43,599 bases of DNA, from contig JAFUWN010000004.1 of assembly GCA_017483465.1 (NCBI GenBank), positions 1 through 43,599 of the forward strand. The letters run 5' to 3'. This DNA is from Oscillospiraceae bacterium (lineage in GTDB: Bacteria; Bacillota; Clostridia; Oscillospirales; Ruminococcaceae). The notes under the pieces are model-generated. The model had not been told where the DNA came from, did not search any database, and was given only the letters and a program-made list of their open reading frames with translations. A program made the position numbers and the translations under genes. Positions 24,601 to 36,300 of this stretch are shown in pieces (position 1 is the first letter of the stretch; the number at the start of each line of letters is the position of its first letter).

Positions 24601-25317
24601 ATGAATAAAGGAAAAATCAGAATGTTGGCTATATCCTTAGCTTCTTTCACGGTCATATCCGGACTTGCTGCTTATTTCACAAGTGAGGATAATGTAACAA
24701 ACGCATTCAAGTCTGCAACTCTTCAAATCAAGGTAGTCGAGCCAAACTGGAAACCGGACCCGACAATTGTTCCTGAACAGAAAATAGACAAAGACCCGTC
24801 AATCGTGAACATTGACGATACTCCGGCGTATGTTTTCATGGAGGTAACAGTTCCGGCAGATGAAGTGACTGTTGAAAAGGTAGATGGAGAAAACAAAGGC
24901 GAACTGAATTCCACACAGAATGTTCCGATGTTTCGTTTCATAAATAGTGATACGACCGATAACTATACATCTGATCAGTTTAGCACAGCACAAAAAGTCA
25001 ACGCCGGCTGGTATGCTATGTCAGGCTATCCGAAAGCAAACAAAGATAGTTCGGAAGAAACTGTAAGCTATACCTATCTGTATGCCTATACAGGCACAAA
25101 TAATGATGATACAATGGTCGCACTCAATCCAAATGAAACAACTCTTAATCCGCTTTTCAAACAGGTTTTGTTCTGTAATGCAAGAGAAGATGATTCTATT
25201 TCTGCAAGCCGGCTGAACATAAAAATAAAGGCATACGGGATACAGGAAAAGTATCTGAAATCTTCCAACGAAACCGAAACAAAGGCTGAATTGGTATGGC
25301 AGTATCTTTCAAAATAA
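24601..25317 (+). CDS. SipW-dependent TasA/camelysin-like secreted protein 1
   Basis: An upstream in-frame ATG at 24580 exists, but the ATG at 24601 has AGGGGG seven bases upstream, giving 238 residues. The N-terminus (MNKGKIRMLAISLASFTVISGLAAYFTSEDNV) is the SipW-type signal, with the family pattern A-Y-F-T followed by N-x-F and VxxxEPxW. The mature part is beta-rich with no membrane anchor. TasA and camelysin relatives form extracellular amyloid-like or polymeric fibres. It overlaps the signal peptidase gene by 22 bases. Conserved as the first of four operon genes; role as a fibre subunit is inference. Confidence 0.8.
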   Translation: MNKGKIRMLAISLASFTVISGLAAYFTSEDNVTNAFKSATLQIKVVEPNWKPDPTIVPEQKIDKDPSIVNIDDTPAYVFMEVTVPADEVTVEKVDGENKGELNSTQNVPMFRFINSDTTDNYTSDQFSTAQKVNAGWYAMSGYPKANKDSSEETVSYTYLYAYTGTNNDDTMVALNPNETTLNPLFKQVLFCNAREDDSISASRLNIKIKAYGIQEKYLKSSNETETKAELVWQYLSK

Positions 25318-25838
25318 GCGGTAAGTCTGTACTTCGTTCAATTTGGAAGTGTCTTAAAGGGATAGGTTCTTTTCTTACTTCGTTGGTAATACTGACCGCA
25401 GTTATCGTTGTGGCTCTTTATGCCTTGAAAGTTAAGCCGTATATTGTTACAAGCGGCTCAATGGAACCGGCTATACCTGTTAAAAGCGTTTGCTTTGTGA
25501 ATGAAAAAGCTCCGCTTGACGATATAAAGGTCGGAGAGGTCATTTCTTTCCGCAAGGGTGAAATGCTTGTAACTCACCGTGTAATGGAAATACAAGACGG
25601 TGAATATGTCACGAAAGGCGATGCTAACAATACCGAGGATTCAGGCACAGTTACGGAAGATAATTATGTTGGAAAAACTATTGTTGTGATACCAAAAGTC
25701 GGTGTGTTTTTGGCGTTTCTGCACAGCCGCTGGGGTAAAATCATTGCTTGTGCGGTTATTGTACTCTTGATCGCTGTCAGCTTTATTCCTGACAAAAAGA
25801 AAGATGAACAGGAAAAAAGTGAGGAGAGGAGGATTTGA
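25296..25838 (+). CDS. sipW: SipW-type signal peptidase I
   Basis: 180 residues. N-terminal membrane helix (about 25-45) and a second near the C-terminus (about 147-165). The catalytic Ser55 is in SGSMEP and His94 in VTHRV replaces the Lys of normal bacterial enzymes. KGDANNTED supplies the acidic residues. This Ser-His arrangement marks the ER/SipW subtype (S26B), which in Bacillus processes TasA and TapA. It is flanked on both sides by genes with SipW-type signals, so they are its likely substrates. The initiation site is weak and overlaps the upstream gene by 22 bases, suggesting translational coupling. Confidence 0.9.
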   Translation: MAVSFKISGKSVLRSIWKCLKGIGSFLTSLVILTAVIVVALYALKVKPYIVTSGSMEPAIPVKSVCFVNEKAPLDDIKVGEVISFRKGEMLVTHRVMEIQDGEYVTKGDANNTEDSGTVTEDNYVGKTIVVIPKVGVFLAFLHSRWGKIIACAVIVLLIAVSFIPDKKKDEQEKSEERRI

Positions 25839-26662
25839 TGAATAAAGCAAAAATCAAAAAGGGAGCTTTTATAGCAAGTCTTGTTGCTCTTGTATTGGTC
25901 GGCTCAACTGCTGCATTTCTGACGAGTACAGATATTGCCGATAACTGGTTTACTGTCGGAAAGGTAGATCTTGACATTACAGAAACCTTTGAGGAGGGCA
26001 AGACCTTAGCTGCCGGAGAGATAATCACAAAGCAGCCGTCTGTAAAGAACGAAGGTACTGTCAATCAATTGTTTTTCGCTGAGGTGTGTGTTCCGGTAAT
26101 GAAAACAACTCTTGTCGGCACGGACGGACAAAGGATCATTCCTAACGGCGTAACAATGCCTGCATCAGCTGACGATTACAGACAGCCTGCGGAGATATAT
26201 AACCTGCTGGCAAATACCAATACATCACCTCTAAGCGTTACACATACGCCTGCCGATTCAAAGTTCGGGACGATCTCATACAATAATGCTTCTGATACTG
26301 TCAAGGGCTGGTATTTTATTAAGCAGGGTACTTCTTTCACCGTTGATACCGAACACAAGCTCCAGGGCTTTAATGACGGAACTTATAATACTTACCTGTT
26401 CGGATATAATGCCTGGGTCGCTCCAAATAACAGCACGATACCGATATTTGATGAATTGCAGCTCCGCAGTATGGTGGACGGCGATATAGAGGGCGGTACG
26501 ATAGGTCAGGTCACCATCAGAGCCTGTACTATTCAGGCGGATTCGCTTGAAATCAGCGGACTAAGCGGAAACGGCAGTACGTCGCTGTATACAAAAACAG
26601 ACCTTGAAAAGATATACAAGGTCTGTGAAAACAAGGAAAATACTGTGCAGGAGGGTAACTGA
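25838..26662 (+). CDS. SipW-dependent TasA/camelysin-like secreted protein 2
   Basis: ATG at 25838 with GAGGAGG seven bases upstream (a TTG one codon earlier is less likely); it overlaps the peptidase stop by one base. 274 residues. Signal MNKAKIKKGAFIASLVALVLVGSTAAFLTSTD, then NWFTVGKVDLDITETF, the TasA-type strand, and SVKNEGTVNQLFFAEVCVPV. The rest is beta-rich, with one Cys near residue 78 and another near 231. No sorting signal. It probably leaves the cell and polymerises with proteins 1 and 3. Confidence 0.8.
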   Translation: MNKAKIKKGAFIASLVALVLVGSTAAFLTSTDIADNWFTVGKVDLDITETFEEGKTLAAGEIITKQPSVKNEGTVNQLFFAEVCVPVMKTTLVGTDGQRIIPNGVTMPASADDYRQPAEIYNLLANTNTSPLSVTHTPADSKFGTISYNNASDTVKGWYFIKQGTSFTVDTEHKLQGFNDGTYNTYLFGYNAWVAPNNSTIPIFDELQLRSMVDGDIEGGTIGQVTIRACTIQADSLEISGLSGNGSTSLYTKTDLEKIYKVCENKENTVQEGN

Positions 26663-26664
26663 CT

Positions 26665-27288
26665 ATGACAAAGAAAAAGCCCCCCCTGCTTGCCGCTGTC
26701 TCAGCTGCTGTCGTTGCTGCACTTGTCGGCATCGTATGGGCTTATTTCGGAGCTAAAGATCAAGAACCGAACCTTGTTGGCGTAGGCGAGGACGATATAA
26801 GCGTAGTCGAGACATTTACACCGCCGGAGCAGACGGACGATCCGTTCAAATACCGCAAGCTCGTAAAGATCGAGAACACCGGCAGTATTCCATGTTATGT
26901 GCGTGTGCGGCTGGAATTCTCCAACTCAGATGTGCAGTCCTACGCTTCATTCTCGGCAGATGAAACGGACACGCCTGCCGACGATACTTTTTACAGTGCG
27001 GATATAAACGCATCTGACCCCTATATTTCACATCTTCCCAAAGATTGGGTCTATGTGAAAGAGCAAGGCACGAACGAGCCGACCGCAGGCTATTATTACT
27101 ACACAAGCCCTGTCGCCCCCGAAAGCTCGACTGACGTGCTGATCTCATGGGTGAAAATGAACTATAACGGAAATGAAATACAGGCACACGACATTTATGT
27201 GTATTCCGAAAGCGTGCAGACGATCGACCCGACTACGGGAACAGCTTATGCGGACTGGAAGGCTGCATGGCGTAATTTTGAAGGATAA
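26665..27288 (+). CDS. SipW-dependent TasA/camelysin-like secreted protein 3
   Basis: 207 residues, starting two bases after the previous stop. The signal MTKKKPPLLAAVSAAVVAALVGIVWAYFGAKD is SipW-like though its AYF motif is followed by GAKD. VETFTPPEQTDDPFKYRKLVKIENTGSIPCYVRVRLEF matches the same strand-turn pattern in the minus-strand TasA-like protein (EDFTPPEDW...VNTGNVDAFVRVWLE). This suggests that the two operons make parts of one structure. A shared terminator follows. Confidence 0.78.
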   Translation: MTKKKPPLLAAVSAAVVAALVGIVWAYFGAKDQEPNLVGVGEDDISVVETFTPPEQTDDPFKYRKLVKIENTGSIPCYVRVRLEFSNSDVQSYASFSADETDTPADDTFYSADINASDPYISHLPKDWVYVKEQGTNEPTAGYYYYTSPVAPESSTDVLISWVKMNYNGNEIQAHDIYVYSESVQTIDPTTGTAYADWKAAWRNFEG

Positions 27289-27305
27289 TTGAATATAGAA
27301 AAAAG

Positions 27306-27336
27306 CCCCCACAGGTTTGTGCCTGTGGGGGTGTTT
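27306..27336. terminator. Strong bidirectional terminator between convergent surface operons
   Basis: CCCCCACAGG (27306-27315) pairs perfectly with CCTGTGGGGG around TTTGTG. The minus strand has GGGGGC followed by TTTTTT, so it is best as terminator of the giant gene; the plus strand has TGTTTG. Confidence 0.88.
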
Positions 27337-27359
27337 GATTGTGTATGGTCACTTACTCA

Positions 27360-30300
27360 TTATTCATCAGGTGTGTATCCGTTTATTTGTAAGTTATTAC
27401 CAATTGTCAGTTTTCCACCGTTACAATCGTATGTTCCAGCAGGAAAACCATTTTTATTCATATTTCTATTGGATGCAGCCAATGACAAGAAACTTGCATT
27501 TTCGTCACAAGTCCATGTTTCTATCATTTTAATAATTTTTTCATTTGAAATATTTGAAGATGCAGCACCGCCAAACGTATTCCACGAATTTGTAATATTA
27601 GAAATGTTTAATCCAACAAAGAACGTACTAATATCCGTTAGACTTGAGCAATTACTAAATGTGTTATTTGTGGTTACTATTTGTGCCAAATTACTATTCA
27701 TATCATTTGAGACTGTTTTCAAAGATGTGCAGCTATTAAATGTACCTGCACTCATGGAGCCAGTGTATCGTCCTTGGAAATACTTTAGTTTTTCAAATGA
27801 TGAATTAAATCTAATTTCTTCTATATACTTGTTATTACTAAATGCAGAAACAAGAGCTGTAACTCCCGAAAAATCAAAATCGTAAAGACCAGATACATCA
27901 TTAAGATAGTTTTGGAAAGACCAATAGAACATTCCGGAATAGTCACCTTCAAGATATACTCTATCAGCTTTACTGAACCAATAAATAGTATATCCGTTCG
28001 TATCATCTCCAACTGCATACGCATAAACTGTATCTGGATATGCAGGATCGTAATTCGCATCTCCAATCACTGGTGAAAGGATTAACTTTCTGTTATTAGG
28101 AGAGCTGTCATACAAACTTTGTGCAATTTGAAGATTTGTTTCTCGTTTAAACGCTACCAACTTATTGCTTGTAATAATACTGCTTATTGCAGCTCTAAAA
28201 GAAAGACCTGCCGACCCATTTGTTTCTCCATTAGAATTAACAGTTCCAGATATATTATTATATTTCAGCATTGCCGTCGGGCCGCTTTTTGCTGCAACCT
28301 CCGCCTGGAACGTAAACCCATTGATCTTAGCTACATTTTCAAGATACTTGTCAGCATCATTAAATGCCACTCCCGTGGGAAGAGTACCGTTAAAGATGTA
28401 GTTCTGAATAGCCGTGTAGTCCGCAAACTGCATGACCTCGCCGGTATTCCTGTCAAGTATCGGTCTGCCGTCTGTGCCGAGCAGATACCAGTATTTGAAC
28501 TCATAGCCATTCTCAACAGAAAGTGCTGTAATAGTCGCAGGATCGGAAGTGATCGAGCCGTCCGCCGCCGACTTGATAAAGGCAAGCGAAATGGAAGTCT
28601 TTCCGTTTGTCGGATCATCACCAAACCACGAGCTGTTGCCTGCATCGTTCTTCAATATCAGGCGTTTGCGTGAATCCGCCTGCACCTCACTAAATGTCAG
28701 ATTCAGCGTACCGCGCACCATGCTTGTGTTGTTGATGTCGTATTCTGTCAAACCCTCCTTTGCATAACCGACATCAAGCGAAATGGACTGTCCTGCCAAA
28801 GAAACAGGGTTTTCAACGGTTACTTTCAAAGTAGTTCCGTCTAATATCACACTCTTGATCGGCGTACTGTCGGTATTGTTGAACGCTATGTTGCTTGTCA
28901 AGTCAGCTGAGGTCAATTTCTTGGTTTTGCCCGTGTTATAAGTCAGAATGCCCTCGAAATTTCCGTTTGCAAGTGCCGCAGCAAGATCAATCTGATAAGT
29001 ATAATCTGCTGTGCCGCTGTTGACCGTAACGAGCGGAGTGTATATCGGCTTAAACGCTGTTACATATTCCTGCCCCGGTATGCGGTTGTCAGCAAATGTG
29101 ACCTCGCTAAAGCTGTCATAACGCTTGATCCTATTTTCATACTTTACACGGAATACAAGCACTTCTTCCGAAGCAGCAGCTCCCGTCAGATCGCAGAACG
29201 CTTTATATGTCGTACTGTTCAGTTCATACTTACTGTTATCGAATATGAACTTTGAAGTTTTGGTGTCGGAAGCCGCACTCTTGACCTTAACATTGTCCGC
29301 TGCCGTACCAACGACCTCGATACCATAGCACTCATATCTTGAAACAGGCATTTCCTCGATCAGATACTGTCCGACGGGAACATTTACCATAGCACTGCCC
29401 GTCGTATCGCTCATGTGTATTGCAAGAGTGTATTCCTTGCCGGTTTTCTCGTATTTAGTTGTATTTCTTGTGTAGTCGGCATCATTTCCATCTGTTTCTC
29501 TCAGCTGATAAACCTTAAACATAAATGTAGGCTCACCATAAGCATTGAAATACTCGGTGTTGGGTATCTCCTTGTCAATGATGATTGTCGCTGTTGCTGC
29601 AGGATCTTCACATTTAAGGAATTGGTTATCACAGTTATATGCGTTTATTGTGAAGATAACGTCCTCTGCAATTCCATATCCCTCCGGCGGTACTGTTTCA
29701 CGGAAATAATATGAATCCCAATCCAGTCCGCGCACGTTCAGTCGCCCGCCTTCATCAGCAGTAATATAGCTTGTTGTAATGCGGGCTGATTCACTTGATG
29801 TGATCGCACGGTATTTTTTCGTGTTATCGTCATAAATTTGACTTTCATCATCTGTCACAGCATAATACGCAAGACGAAGATCACCTCTTGTATCGGTGGT
29901 GTTGTAGCCCGTACCGTATTTGGAAGCAAATTCACTTTCGCTGACCGAAACTCCGGTTATTTTCCCGTCTACGGTCATCTCGTAATCAGCCGTTACTGTG
30001 TATGCAGTATTATCGTCATCAAGAATTGAAAAAACGATTTGTGTAGAACTGCTCACAGTAACTGACGTAACAAGGAATTCCTTGCGGTTCTTACTGTCCA
30101 CACCATTATCTGCCGTTTTTGTCAGTCCTCCGAGACGAAGCCGAGGTACGGCTTTAACCTTTACATTATCTTCCGTAAATAGATCAAACTGCGCCCCAAA
30201 TAGTTTTTTGTGAGCTGAGTCTTTTTCCTGCTTATACAGCCATATTTCACCGTATGTCTTATCATCGGTCATGTTGACCTCTATTGTTGTTCCAACGCTG

Positions 30301-33300
30301 CCGGAATTCACATTGAAAAGTTTAGGTGTCGTATCCTGCTGATAGCCAGAAGGTGCTTTTACCTCATAGAAGTAATACACACCCCAATCAAGACCGCTGA
30401 CCGTTTCAGTTGCACCTATCGTCGGATCATCACTTGTTGCAAGTCCCTGCTTAATAACAGTATCGAGGTTTGCTTTAGGTTTATTGTTTTCAAAATGCTC
30501 GCTCTGAATAAAATCCGCATCTGTCAGCGTTATTTTTTCAAGAGCTTCATCGAGCTGTGCTGAGGGCATTGCATTTGCTTCGTTCTCGGTCTTACCGCAG
30601 TATTTGACAACCGCAGCTTTCTTCTCATTATCTGTAAAATTCACTTGATAGAGTGAGAAGTTACCATCTGTCAGCGGTTTGCTGTCAGTACTGCTTTTTA
30701 GCAACCGAGCTTCTCCTGTCTGACGATCATCAAGATGGTTGGAGTAAAAAGCATAGTATTCTGTCTGCTCATAAGCGTAATCATTTCCGTTCTCATCTGT
30801 CCCAATCAAGGTTCGTGTATCAGAATTACGATAAATCGTGTCGGCAGACAATTCGATGATTTGGCTCTCAATCTTTGTCTTATTTTTTGTTGTCCATGTT
30901 GTCCACTTATCGGCATCATTGTTCCAAGTATAGCCAATGGGTGCACGGTATTCGTAGACAAGATAAGTACCAAACGGCATATTGCTGAAAGTAGCAGAAC
31001 CAGTCGTGTCAGTTTGCTCCTGCTTTACATAATTGTAACCCCAGTATTTTTGGAAATCAATATTATCAGTATTGCCTTTGGCATTAGTTGCAGCCGCCTG
31101 TGCTGCGGTGAGATAATCAGCAGCTGTAACAGACTCATCTGTATTCGGCTGTAAACGATATATATTGTACCATGCCCCCTTCAGATAATCAGAGGTATCT
31201 CTATAATCATTCTTTGTCAGAATAATTTGGCTCAGTACCTCATAATCGCTAAGGGTCATTGTATCGTTACTTGCAGAAGAAGTTCCTGTTTCGGCGGAAG
31301 AGCTTTCATCTTCGCTCTCGCTCCCTTGACTTTCACCGCTGTTTTCATCACTTTCGGTACTATCCGAATCTGATGAATCATCAGAGAATATAAGATTGCC
31401 GTTCACATCAATCGTAGTAGCCGATACTCGAAAATATTTTTTTTCGCTGTTCAGTTGATAACCTATTGGTGCTTTGGTCTCTTGCAGGAAGTATGTTCCG
31501 TAAGGCAAGCCGGTCACTTCTATCATGCCCGTTCCATTATTTGTAACTCCGCTCACCAGAGTATCTGTAAATGCGGAATTACCTGACGTTCCTGAGAATA
31601 GATACTGCTTAGTTTCAGTATTATACTCGAAATACAACTTTGTATCAGAACCGTCGCTTTCAACTAAATACATACTGTATTCAGCACCGTTAAGCAGTGT
31701 ACCATAATTATCTCCGGCGGTTGCATCAATTTTTTTGAATTTAGCACTTGCAACCTCTATGGGATCATCTTCAACAATAATACGCCCTGTGTATTCGAGC
31801 TGTTCAGCCGCATAGAGATCAATGCCGCTTTGGTTTACTATGTTCAAAACCGATTTATTTGATTTTTTGAAACCGCTTGGGGATTCTTTTATTGTGAAGT
31901 AGTATTGCTTTAATGGGTCAAGACCGGTTATCACGACTCTACCATCAGACTTTGGTGTAATGCCGGAAGCAGCACCATTTGTTTCAGACGATGATAATGA
32001 ATAAGAACCATCTGTATTCTTTATAAAGCAGCATAACTGGTCGTTTGCCGCAATATCACTGCCCGATTTTTCATAGATATTGTACACTAATCCGCTGCTG
32101 AGTGTACTTTTTTGGATAACTTTAAGTTTAATCGAGCTGTTGTCAGCAACAGAGAAATAGTAGCTGTCCGCATCATTTGGGCTTTTGCCAAAGAAGTATG
32201 TACCAGCTTCAAGATTGCTGATCGTGATAGTACCGTCAGCCTCACAATTTAGATCTGAAATTGGTGATGTGAGTTCAGTTTCATCATAGACATAAGAGTT
32301 GCTTGATGAATCCCATCTAAATTGTCCGACCTGATTTTTATTGCCGTCATAGACATGGAACACTGATGATGTTAGAACATTGTCCTTACCACTGTATACA
32401 GTATCCTTATATTTGTAATACTCGTCATAGTTTATGACAAGGTACTCATCTCTTAATTCATCAGACGTTTTCAGATCTGCCGTATAATAATATACAGCAT
32501 TGGAATCTGCAACAACCCTAAATTGGTAGAGTGAGGGATCTGCTTTAAATCCGGCAGGTGCTTTGGTTTCTTGATAGTAATATATGCCAGGTGCGAGATT
32601 TAAAATCAAAGAACCGCCGAGATCAACCGGCATTTCCTTCATTTCATGCTGTTCATTTTTGTTCCTTTTCTTATCAAACGTATAATATCTAACGTAGTCC
32701 GCAGGGTCAGTTGAATTTAGTACAGAAAACTCAGCTCCTGTCAATCTTCTGCTGTCCTTTGCACTAACCTTTACTAATTCTACGGAATGTCTCAGGATCA
32801 CAAGTGTTTTATTGCTGACAGAATACATCGGAAAATTCTTTCCCGTATTATCCATACCCTTTGCAAACACATGTGCTTCATTGTATGAGGCTCTGTTATT
32901 ATTCGTAGAATTGGTATCATTTTCAAGTGCAGGTGCTCTCATGTTAAGATCAGCCCATAACTGAAGATAACCATCAGCTTCCTGATGACTTCCCGTAAAA
33001 ATAATTGCAACCGCATACACGTTATCACGGTTGATTTCCCATTCGCCCTTAGAATTTAGTGTTGCTTTTGTCCAGCCGTTTTGCTGACCTTCAATTTCTG
33101 TTTTTAGAGCCGAGTATGTGTTCAAATCAGCTGTTATTTGAGCTTCGGGAATAGTATCGTCTATCTCCGTTTTGTTACCATACTGCTGAAATTGATCTAT
33201 TGCCGTCATAATATTAGCGTTTGTTTTCTTATATTCTGCATTTGGTGAGTCTAAAACGCTTGACGAGCTTTCAAGCAGATAATACACGACAGGTTCATAT

Positions 33301-36300
33301 CCGTCTCCCTCATTTAAAGCAGGATAATAGTCCGACTTAAACGATACATTCTTAACATAGCCTTTCCATACAGAATCATTTAATCCTTCAATAATATCAA
33401 GTATCATAGGATCGCTTATGACTTCATTGTCAGTCGTGATTCTATGGAATCCCAGCTCATAAGTGTATTCAGAAGTCATTCTACGGGAATCAGTATCAAG
33501 AAAATCTGTATTATTACCGTCTACTTCCGCAGTATTATCAAATGACCACTCATTATAATAGCTCGCTACTTGCTTTTCGGAATAGTTATTTTTCTGTGAG
33601 CCAAGAGCGGTAATAGATGTATCGTCAGTCCACATTGAAGCCTGTGTATCAGAAAATGGATTTTCAATGGCTTCGATTAGTGATTTCCCATTGAGAGAAC
33701 TAAGCTTAACATCTTTATCAAGAACTGTGGCATAAGTGTTCGTAACGAACTGACTTTGTGTCATTCCCATTGCTTTTACTTTGCCTAATGTGATAGAAGC
33801 CGGGTAAGTATACTTTACAGTAGTCAGTTCATCACCCTTAAGTGAATAGCCGTCAAAGTTGAATTCCGTAACGATCAGACCCTTTTCGCTGTCATAATAA
33901 ATTGATACAGCATCATGATCTAAAACGTATTTCGCATCTATCGGTTCATTTGTACCCTGAATTACACCGAAAAACTCAAAATTATCCTTTAATTGATTCA
34001 GCCACCCTTCCGAGGGAGTTACGCCGGCTGGCAATTCTGAGACCACTACAAAGTGATTTAAGGCCTTTTCGGTATCAGACTGAAACGTACTTTTGGAGGT
34101 AATGTTTGTTGTGTAGTAATCACTTGGACGGAAAGAACCTGCTTCGGTCTTTTCTTCTTCACTAAGCTCCGACCATGCATCATGGTATTTAAAGTCCTCA
34201 ATTTCAGTATAAGAATCTATTGTTGTCGTGGATTCTCTTAACCATGAGAGAGAATATGTGCTGTCGCCGTAATTTGTACTTGTCGGATTTTCATACGTTC
34301 CAACGTACTGTGTTCTTGTAAATGTATTTTTTAAGCGTGTACTTGTATTGGTATCAATAAAAACCTTATTATCGGCCGTCTTAATGTTCGCATTATCAAT
34401 ATTGATGTAAGGATACAGTGAACCATCAATGTTGTACCTGACATCAACTTCTGCTGTGATATTAGCACGTATAGTGAGCTTACGCACAACAAGCCGGATC
34501 TCGTCAATACCATCAGGCAGAAACACCTCTGAATCCTTAGCAGTATTATCGCTGCCGCATAATGTCCACTGACCACCTTTGCTTCTGCCGTATACATCGT
34601 AATTGAAGCCAATTGGGTCTTTGTAGACTATTGTCCCGTCAGGTTCGGTATGATCCACAATTCCAACTGTATTACCATCGATCAGTTTTTTTACTTTCAC
34701 ACGAGTAAAATCGTATTCAGCAGAGAAAAGAGAACGTGCAGTATATCCAAGATCGTAGCTATTACCGTCAGAATCTGTATAGCTACTATTCAAATGCTCG
34801 ATTGTAGGAGCAGTATCTTCATACACAAGATCGTATTCAGCTACGATAGCACTATCACCTTCACCAACTTTTGCCTGATTCGTGTCTGCATAGAGATAGT
34901 ATGTTACTACTTTATCATTAAAAATGGAATCATAAAGAAGTCGATTGACAGGAGAAGCAGGTCTTGCGTGTTCCTCATACCAGATACCATTACTTGCTGT
35001 TCCGGCACGGTTTACCTCATAGGTGTTATGCTTATAAAACTGACTGCCGCCGCTGACACCCTGAGTGTCATCTGTATGGAGAGTGTGTGCAGCAGAGTTT
35101 GTAAAATCATGAATGGCTGTTTCATCATCATACGTTACAACATAGTGACCTGTCAATTTTATTTCTTTGTTTGAAAGTCCATCGTCTGCTACTTTAGTAT
35201 TAAGCACACCGACACGATATACCGTGTTGTAGCTTATACCGGGTTTATAGTTTCCACGACCGATGAAATCATAGAAACCATAATAAGTGTGACCATCAAT
35301 TTCAACTGTTTCAAGGGTAACACGATCACCATTGGCATTTACGATAAGAATATCATTCTTGTCGAAACCGCCGGTGTCAACCTCAATAAAATAATCTGAG
35401 GTTTTGATTCCTCTTGATTTCAGACTACCTTCCTGTGTGGCTTTGCTTTGTCCAACATAGTGGGCATCATAAATGTCATCAGTGGGGTTTGTCTGATTGT
35501 TTTGATCTTGTTCTGTTGCATACTCTGAAATGCCTTTCAGACCAAGCATTGAACGATAACTCCGCCAGTCATAATCCTTGTTTAGATTGTTTACATCTAA
35601 TTTATCAATATCCTCACAAACAATCTTGACTTCATTTTCATCAGCAACAGACTGATACTTGAAAGTAATAGGATTTGTATCAAGCGGTATAGTGGTTGTT
35701 GATATGATTTCTCCGGTATCCGGGTCGGTTTCAATTTCTTTTACTGTACAGCTTGTTTCAAGAGTAATATTAGAATCATTAACGGCACTTCGTGAATTGA
35801 ATTGCCATGTAAAAGTAGTCTGATTATTAGATGTTACCCTTACGAGATTTGTAAACTTGTATTTATCTTCACCAGGTACCTTTTCGATTTTCCATGTTTT
35901 TACCAGATTAGGATCGTTCATATTTAATGTGAGTGTACCATTTCTGATTAGCTCATCCAATCCCGTAATAGTGAATTCCATGTTGCCGGGATCAATGCTC
36001 TTTTTAAGGTTAAAAGAGAAGGTGGTTTTTAATACGGGATTTTCATCTTTATACTCTTTTAATAAAAGTGTGGTTTTACTTGCATCAAGTGTAACATCTC
36101 TCAGTTCCGAATTAGCGGAATCAAATATAGTGGTTGTATCTCCGCTTACACTTGACGAACCCTCATCAGGTATTTGTGTGAGTTCAGATATATCCCATAA
36201 AAAGCCTACGGAATAATCCGTTGCAGCAGCATAAGCACGTAACGTATTAAAAGTTTCCTTTAGCAAACCTGGATCTATCAAATTTATCATAAATACAACA